A DNA stretch of 64,000 bases from an uncultured Actinomyces sp. (GTDB taxonomy: Bacteria > Actinomycetota > Actinomycetes > Actinomycetales > Actinomycetaceae): assembly GCA_938028585.1 (NCBI GenBank), contig CALIZH010000382.1, forward strand, positions 1 to 64,000, written 5' to 3'. The translations under genes and the position numbers were made by a program. Position 1 is the stretch's first letter; each line of letters opens with the position of its first letter. The notes under the pieces were generated by a model. That model saw only the letters and a program-made list of their open reading frames with translations, ran no database searches and had not been told where the DNA came from. Below are positions 58,965-64,000 of the stretch, one piece after another.

Positions 58965-60395
58965 TCAACCCACGTTACGCTTTCTGAGAGCCAGAGTCAA
59001 ACCACCAGCCAATGCAGTCGCGCTCAGGCCAAACAACGGAAGCGTTGATGAGCCTGTGTGCGCAAGGCTCGCGGAAGTCTGAGAAGACTTAGGGGTCTTG
59101 ATACTATTGGCCTTTGGAGAGTTGCTCGGAGCGGATTCCTGCGATGGTGTAGCAGATGTGCTTGGAGCAGGTGTCTGCGACGGGGTAGCAGGAGTGGTCG
59201 TGCTCGGGGCAGGAGTCGGTGACGATGTCTGAGACCCACTCGGTTGAGGTTCAGGAGTGGTTACGCTTGGCGTAGGGGTAGATTCCGTGGCGCTTGGCGT
59301 TGGTTCCGTACTCGGTGAAGGTGATGGCTGCGTAACATCAGGTGTTGGAGCCTCACTTGGTTCAATGGTGGGGGTAGCTACGCTCGGCGTGGGAGCAGGT
59401 AGTTTGGGGAGTTCAACGACCTCGTTTTCTGCGGCCCATCCGTCAGAAACAGTGTCGTTAATCAGGTACTTACCCCATGTCTCAGATTGCTTGTTCTTTT
59501 CAACGCTCCATACCCATGTAACGTAACCTCCGTCAAGGTTGAACGGTTTGTTGATGGTTGCGGTCTTAGTGCCTGGCTCGTTGAAGTTCAGATCGGTTTC
59601 ACCGATGAGCTGAGCGTCTGCCGGAGTGGGGCTACCTTTAACGGGTTTGTCTGCCGTGTGATACGCACGACCATGAACGCTCACTTGGGCCTTCTTGCCG
59701 TCTACCGTGAGCCACGGGGCGGTTTCCCCTTCTGCGAGGTCCCAAACGGGAACGGCATCGAGTGTTACGTCGTCATTAAGAGTAGAACCTTCACTATTTG
59801 TGTCAGCATTACTCGAAACCTTGACATCCCATTCGCAATGAGCTGCGAGAACCTGGGGGATGGCGGGATTAGGCTGACCTCCTGGGTGATAACCGATCTC
59901 AACGCGTCCAACACGGAAGTCGCTATCCCAAATCTGCTGGTACCATGCGTTGAGGTTCGCTTGGGTTCGACCTTCTGGGGTGGAGACGTTCTCTGGGGTT
60001 GTTCCGACGACATCGGGAACGTCGGCACGTACTCCGGTAGGTGATACGCGATCCTTGTTCACCCACTGCCAGTCAAAGCCGGTTGCAGAACGCGACGGGG
60101 GAACCGGCGTACCGCGCAACGAGGTGTTTGAGGTTGAAAAACTCATGGGGCCAACCGTGAACTGCACACCTTCACGCATGACGGTGCAGTGATCGCTGAA
60201 TTCTCCGGTTGCTCCGGTGAGAGCGTCGGTTGCTCCATTAGCAGAGTGCGCTTCATTGAAAATAACAACCTGTTCATCGGCTGCTGCGGTGGCTTGAGCG
60301 TGGTTGTAGGTGGCGATCCCTCCGACAAGAAGAGCTGTCGATGCGGCTGTAGCACCGACAGCAACAAGAGTTCCTTTGATTTGTTCGTGCGACAT
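58965..60395 (-). CDS. LAHTG-anchored surface protein 3
   Basis: 476 residues. Signal peptide about 1-38, folded part (about 40-330), Thr/Pro/Ser stalk (about 335-440), then LAHTGSSTLPLFG, a span and RKRNVG. The stretch [22 protein letters not shown] and WAAENEVVELPK matches LAHTG protein 2, while the first 130 residues differ. The two are paralogues separated by about 42 kb, one on each side of the transfer region. AGAAAGGA fixes the start. A short perfect hairpin is present in its leader. Confidence 0.8.
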   Translation of the reverse strand: MSHEQIKGTLVAVGATAASTALLVGGIATYNHAQATAAADEQVVIFNEAHSANGATDALTGATGEFSDHCTVMREGVQFTVGPMSFSTSNTSLRGTPVPPSRSATGFDWQWVNKDRVSPTGVRADVPDVVGTTPENVSTPEGRTQANLNAWYQQIWDSDFRVGRVEIGYHPGGQPNPAIPQVLAAHCEWDVKVSSNADTNSEGSTLNDDVTLDAVPVWDLAEGETAPWLTVDGKKAQVSVHGRAYHTADKPVKGSPTPADAQLIGETDLNFNEPGTKTATINKPFNLDGGYVTWVWSVEKNKQSETWGKYLINDTVSDGWAAENEVVELPKLPAPTPSVATPTIEPSEAPTPDVTQPSPSPSTEPTPSATESTPTPSVTTPEPQPSGSQTSSPTPAPSTTTPATPSQTPAPSTSATPSQESAPSNSPKANSIKTPKSSQTSASLAHTGSSTLPLFGLSATALAGGLTLALRKRNVG

Positions 60396-60455
60396 CAGTG
60401 GTGTCCTTTCTGTTGTGTGTTCGAGTGGGTTGTCATTCGCTTAGTGGATGTTACA

Positions 60456-60476
60456 CACGAGAGATGCGCTCTCGTG
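60456..60476 (-). promoter_or_regulatory. Leader hairpin of LAHTG protein 3
   Basis: CACGAGAG (60456-60463) pairs perfectly with CTCTCGTG (60469-60476), in the leader or promoter of the minus-strand surface gene. Confidence 0.4.
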
Positions 60477-60548
60477 ACACCGACATCAGCGATATGACTG
60501 TCACGTATCTAGTATACCCGATACAAAAGTGTTTTGACAGGGTTTTTA

Positions 60549-60577
60549 TTGAGAAACGTGGGTTTTTCAGGTATTAT
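60549..60577 (+). promoter_or_regulatory. Promoter of the RNA polymerase beta-like gene
   Basis: TTGAGA (60549-60554) and TATTAT (60572-60577), spacing 17 bp. This is a host sigma-70-type promoter, so the gene can be read by host polymerase. Confidence 0.6.
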
Positions 60578-60581
60578 GTAA

Positions 60582-60613
60582 GGGTAATTACCCGATCGGC
60601 CCAACTGGGCCGA
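60582..60613 (+). promoter_or_regulatory. Palindrome and stem-loop in the RNA polymerase gene leader
   Basis: GGGTAATTACCC (60582-60593) is a perfect 12-bp palindrome over the expected transcription start. TCGGCCC (60596-60602) pairs with GGGCCGA (60607-60613), loop AACT, ending just before the AAAAGGAG site at 60619-60626. The second stem could limit ribosome access. Confidence 0.55.
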
Positions 60614-60632
60614 ACCTGAAAAGGAGAATGCT

Positions 60633-63600
60633 ATGCAAACGCGTAATGCCGGTTTGCGTCGGTACATGTATGAGTACATGATCGCCCGTACGATCAATCG
60701 AACGAGTGAGCTGATCGGTCAGCCGATCCTAGTCTCCCAAGGTCGTCATTTGCGTGATCTCATGGAGGCCAAACTTAATGAAAACGGACGTTCGTTCAAT
60801 GATGGGGATCTGGGTGTCCCCGAAGCACTCGACGCTATTCAGAGCGTCATGAGTGAGAACGTCCTTGGGTACAAGCCTTTGTTTAGTCCCGCTGATACAT
60901 CGAGCAAGGGTTACAAGGCGTTGTACAAAGACTTTACGGCGACGATTGGTCTCGGCGGATCTGCTGGTGCAGCCGGGCCGCGCCTGCCGATTTCTCCCTA
61001 TGATCCTCGGTGGGGGACGCGTCGAAGCGTCAAGCAAGCTGGTTCATCGATTTTGTATATTCTCGACGATGACATCGCCGGATTTGCAGACGGTAAGCCC
61101 AGCAGCCTGGAAAAGGTGACGTCCTCGGAGCTGAAGCTCTATCGTTTGAACGAAGATGGGGATGCGAAAGAAGCAGGTCGGGCGCTCAGCCTCGATGATA
61201 TCTCGGGTCTGACTGAACTCATGGGTCGCATGACTACGGCTGAGTACAATGACGTGCGTCAGTGGGTACTCGACGGCGCTCGCAACCCTGAAACGGGTCG
61301 TTACAACGCTCGTCAGTTCATGTCTACCGATGCACTTGCCCGCTCCAGGGCTGTGCTCGATATGTTGGCCGAAGAGGGTATCCCCTACACGATCGAAAAG
61401 GATCTGCGTCCCGGTCAGATCCGTGCACGTCTCACGGGAACGAACATGACCGTTCGCCTGACTGATACTCGCGAGAAAGAACAGTGGGTAGGCCGCGTGT
61501 ATGACAACGGTGCAACGCTGTACTTCTCCACGACTGCTCGTCGGGATAACAAGCAGGTTGCGTACACACCCACTGTTGACGAGGTGTGCGACCTTGTGCG
61601 CGTGGCTCTGGGACGCCCCGTGGAGCGCAAGGACGGTAAAGGTCTTGTCGGCCACGTTGGGAAGCGTCAAAGCAAGAATAAGACGCTTCAAGAGTCGTAT
61701 TTGTCCACAGACACGCTCACGAGCGCGTATAAGGACATGCCGGGAGCAAATGGTGAGCAGGTCGTCATTCGTCGTCAGATGAAGGAGCGCTCCGCCTCGT
61801 CTCGTTTCTTCGTTGATACGCCCGAGGGTCAAGCCCAAGCATCGACGTTTATCACCGATGCTGTTCGTAGCGCTCGCATCAATGTGGAGCAGCAGCTCGA
61901 TGTTGACGGCTTGATCCGTCAGCTCAGCGAGCATGAAGACGAAGCACGCGAGGGAACGTATGTTCCGGTGCTGTCCGGCGATCCTGATCTCGCTGCTGTT
62001 GGGCGTGCCTATTGGGACGTTTTGCGCGGAGCGGAGACCACATTGCTTAAGCCTGATGCGACTCGGAGTGAATACGCTGAAGCAACAGGATTGCTCGATG
62101 AGATGGATCAAGAGAGTGATCTCTCTGGTGTTCATGACATGCTGGCAGGTTCCGTTGCCTACACAGGTACGCCAGAAGAGCGTGTTCGTGCGCATCTTCG
62201 CGATCTGCTCGATACTCAGATCGGCGTGGATGCACCGATTGAGTCGGATGAGTTTGTCTTTGATCCCGTGCGTGTTGGTCGTTACATGACCAGTGAATAC
62301 GGTCAGTGGCGCAACAATGATGATCTTGTGGCTGCAATGCGTACCGCGCGCTTGCCGAAGGAAAAGATCGTTGGTGAATCGTTCTATTCCAACGCGTTCC
62401 GTGATCGACTGATTACGTTCGATGAGTCCACGGCGTTGTCGATAGACGTTGTGGACGATGAGTTCACCACATCGATGCTCCAGGTGGTTTCAGACACGCT
62501 CGAATCGTGCGCGGTGACCCCTGGGTCGATCCGCGTCGATGCCAACGGCGTTGTCGAGTGGACCGGCTCAATCATGCGTTCCCAGACAGGCCGAGAAGAG
62601 CCTGTGAGCGGAACGATTGGGCAGATCTTCGCTCGCGGTGAGAACGGTGAGATCATCACTCGTTTCAACTCCGGTAACGATCTCATGATCGTGCCTGGTT
62701 TTGAGGCGCGTGTTGTCAGTCAAAAACCCGGAGAGAACAAGTCTCTCGAAGAGCGCACTCGGCTGATCGGTTACGAACAGCAGATGAGTGATGCGATTCG
62801 CTATCGGGTTCAAGCTGATGTGCTTACAGGCCGGTCTCGCGTCGGTGAGCCTGCATCCCTTAATGGTGTGTATCGTAGGCTGACTGATACGCGCCACCGC
62901 GCTGATCACTATGAGCGAGCGCTCGAAGAGGGTATGGATCGAGAAGTACTTGATGCTATTCTTGCCACCGAAGCGCGTCGCGTGCGCTATCCTAACGCTT
63001 TGCGTGATGGATCAACCATTGATGCTGATTTCCGTGCCTCTCGTGCACGTGAGCAGGGCTTTGGCTCAGATCCTGCCAATGACACGACGATGGATCCGTG
63101 GGTACTCACGGGTGGTCGTAACATGTCGCTGCTCAGCGAGGAAGCTGATGGGTACTTTGATCCCATTATGACATCGAGCGGTGTCAACCAAGGTGTGACT
63201 CGTTATCTGGTTTCTGGTGCTCAGGTGAACGCCGATGGATCGATTGTTCCATCTGATAAGAGCGATCGTGCTCCGTTGATGCTCACGAAGCAAGCTGAGT
63301 TCATGAGTTATGATCCCTTCGATCGTCAGCAGATGACGACCTCCAATCTCATGAATGCCTCGTCTGTGACGAAGCCTGTGGGCACGGCGTTCATGACAGC
63401 AGGTGGTTGGACGATGGAAGACTCCATCGTTGTATCGGCTGACTTCGCACGTCAATATCGCGTTCGTGGAACCGATGGTGAGATGCGTGATCTCATTGTT
63501 GGCGACAAGATTTCGGACATGCACGGAAACAAGGGCGTGATCTCGCTCATTGTTGACCGTGATGCGCCGTTAACGTCCTCGGAGATCGAAGATTTGTACG

Positions 63601-64000
63601 GTTCCACCGACATGATGGATCTGTTCAGGCAGAACCGCGATCTTGACGTTGTTATGGCACCGTTTAGCGCGGTGTCTCGTTTCAACGGTGGCTCGGCGCG
63701 TGAAGCGATGCAGAGTACTGCTCCGTTGTACCTGCCAAATGGCGAGGTCGTTGAGAACGGTATCGGTCAGGTGTCTTTCATTGGAACACACATGACGGTT
63801 GATGCGAAGACAGCGGCGTATGACGATGCTGCTATTCGCGCTGGTCAAGGACGTAAAGCCTCGTCTCAGCTTGCCTGGGCATTGCAGTCCCAGGGTTGCG
63901 ATAAGGTGTTGGAGCAGATCTATGGCGGCAACCTGCAAGCTCTGGCTCAACTTCGTGAGATGGCTCTGGTGTGCGGCCTTGATATCGAACCCGATGGAAC
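60633..64000 (+). CDS. RNA polymerase beta-subunit-like protein (partial, runs off the window)
   Basis: At least 1122 residues, open to the last base. The C-terminal half matches the catalytic part of bacterial RpoB: NQG-containing TSSGVNQGVTRYLV at about 848-861, the fork-loop-like FDRQQMTTSNLMN, AFMTAGGWTMEDSIVVS, the lysine pair in GDKISDMHGNKG (957-968), and VVMAPFSAVSRFNGG after it. These are the segments that bind the RNA 3' end and NTP. The first 800 residues show no clear RpoB lobe motifs. Host rpoB is normally beside ribosomal genes; here it lies behind a surface gene of the element. A beta-prime-like partner could follow outside the window. AAAAGGAG sets the start. Confidence 0.85.
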   Translation, partial: MQTRNAGLRRYMYEYMIARTINRTSELIGQPILVSQGRHLRDLMEAKLNENGRSFNDGDLGVPEALDAIQSVMSENVLGYKPLFSPADTSSKGYKALYKDFTATIGLGGSAGAAGPRLPISPYDPRWGTRRSVKQAGSSILYILDDDIAGFADGKPSSLEKVTSSELKLYRLNEDGDAKEAGRALSLDDISGLTELMGRMTTAEYNDVRQWVLDGARNPETGRYNARQFMSTDALARSRAVLDMLAEEGIPYTIEKDLRPGQIRARLTGTNMTVRLTDTREKEQWVGRVYDNGATLYFSTTARRDNKQVAYTPTVDEVCDLVRVALGRPVERKDGKGLVGHVGKRQSKNKTLQESYLSTDTLTSAYKDMPGANGEQVVIRRQMKERSASSRFFVDTPEGQAQASTFITDAVRSARINVEQQLDVDGLIRQLSEHEDEAREGTYVPVLSGDPDLAAVGRAYWDVLRGAETTLLKPDATRSEYAEATGLLDEMDQESDLSGVHDMLAGSVAYTGTPEERVRAHLRDLLDTQIGVDAPIESDEFVFDPVRVGRYMTSEYGQWRNNDDLVAAMRTARLPKEKIVGESFYSNAFRDRLITFDESTALSIDVVDDEFTTSMLQVVSDTLESCAVTPGSIRVDANGVVEWTGSIMRSQTGREEPVSGTIGQIFARGENGEIITRFNSGNDLMIVPGFEARVVSQKPGENKSLEERTRLIGYEQQMSDAIRYRVQADVLTGRSRVGEPASLNGVYRRLTDTRHRADHYERALEEGMDREVLDAILATEARRVRYPNALRDGSTIDADFRASRAREQGFGSDPANDTTMDPWVLTGGRNMSLLSEEADGYFDPIMTSSGVNQGVTRYLVSGAQVNADGSIVPSDKSDRAPLMLTKQAEFMSYDPFDRQQMTTSNLMNASSVTKPVGTAFMTAGGWTMEDSIVVSADFARQYRVRGTDGEMRDLIVGDKISDMHGNKGVISLIVDRDAPLTSSEIEDLYGSTDMMDLFRQNRDLDVVMAPFSAVSRFNGGSAREAMQSTAPLYLPNGEVVENGIGQVSFIGTHMTVDAKTAAYDDAAIRAGQGRKASSQLAWALQSQGCDKVLEQIYGGNLQALAQLREMALVCGLDIEPDG

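Noticed and set aside
61044..62195. 383-codon minus-strand frame within the polymerase-like gene
   Set aside because: Antisense shadow; the plus frame is open for over 1100 codons and has RNA polymerase motifs.
1..64000. Insertion sequences or transposases
   Set aside because: No transposase motif or terminal repeat pair with target duplication was found.

Overview
The window looks like part of a large conjugative plasmid or integrative conjugative element of a moderate-GC actinobacterium. Bifidobacteriaceae or Actinomycetaceae are my best guesses. Reasons: three surface proteins end in the actinobacterial sorting motif LAHTG; most genes carry a GAAAGGA-type ribosome binding site; there is a class F-like sortase; and the transfer genes resemble Gram-positive type IV secretion. 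No ribosomal protein or core metabolic genes are seen. No replication initiator gene is in view.

Layout. 1-1.7 kb is non-coding, with a DnaA-box cluster, an array of perfect hairpins and a block of TGGTC repeats that shares a decamer with the par promoter; I read it as an origin plus centromere. 1.7-3.2 kb is a secreted GH16 glycosidase. 3.5-7.2 kb is a minus-strand array of small unknown genes, most of them separated by a long stem-loop. 7.5-17 kb holds a large surface protein, a dNMP kinase, a ParR/ParM partition pair coupled to a sortase, and two LAHTG surface proteins facing the sortase. 17-22.8 kb is a minus-strand accessory block: SSB, four tRNA genes (Gln, Tyr, Pro, Leu), a NADAR protein, a secreted nuclease, a Panacea-domain protein and a SLOG-fold protein. 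22.9-28.7 kb has an RHH regulator pair, a nuclease-methyltransferase fusion and topoisomerase III. 28.7-58.4 kb is the transfer region: a VirB3/VirB4-N-like protein, a VirB4-like protein with degenerate Walker motifs, VirB6-like, VirB2-like, VirB8-like and cell-wall hydrolase proteins, a MobL-type relaxase, a compact ClpB-like AAA+ ATPase interrupted by two inteins, a coiled-coil membrane protein, and a VirD4 coupling protein. A homing-type endonuclease and an HNH nuclease sit at its right end. 59-60.4 kb is a third LAHTG protein.

The most striking gene runs off the right edge (60633 to end). It is a divergent homologue of the beta subunit of multisubunit RNA polymerase, with the GDK...HGNKG catalytic motif and the following beta-type segment intact. 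The element may therefore carry its own transcription machinery, next to its own tRNAs, SSB, topoisomerase, dNMP kinase and Clp-like ATPase.

Regulation looks coordinated. Most units start at an extended -10 promoter (TGnTAGAAT or TATGAT type). At least seven of them, including topoisomerase, dNMP kinase, VirB8-like, ClpB-like, coiled-coil and coupling-protein units, carry a 12-bp palindrome of the type TTGGTATACCAA just downstream of the -10. Nearly every unit ends in a strong stem-loop. All functional calls rest on motif reading; no searches were run.
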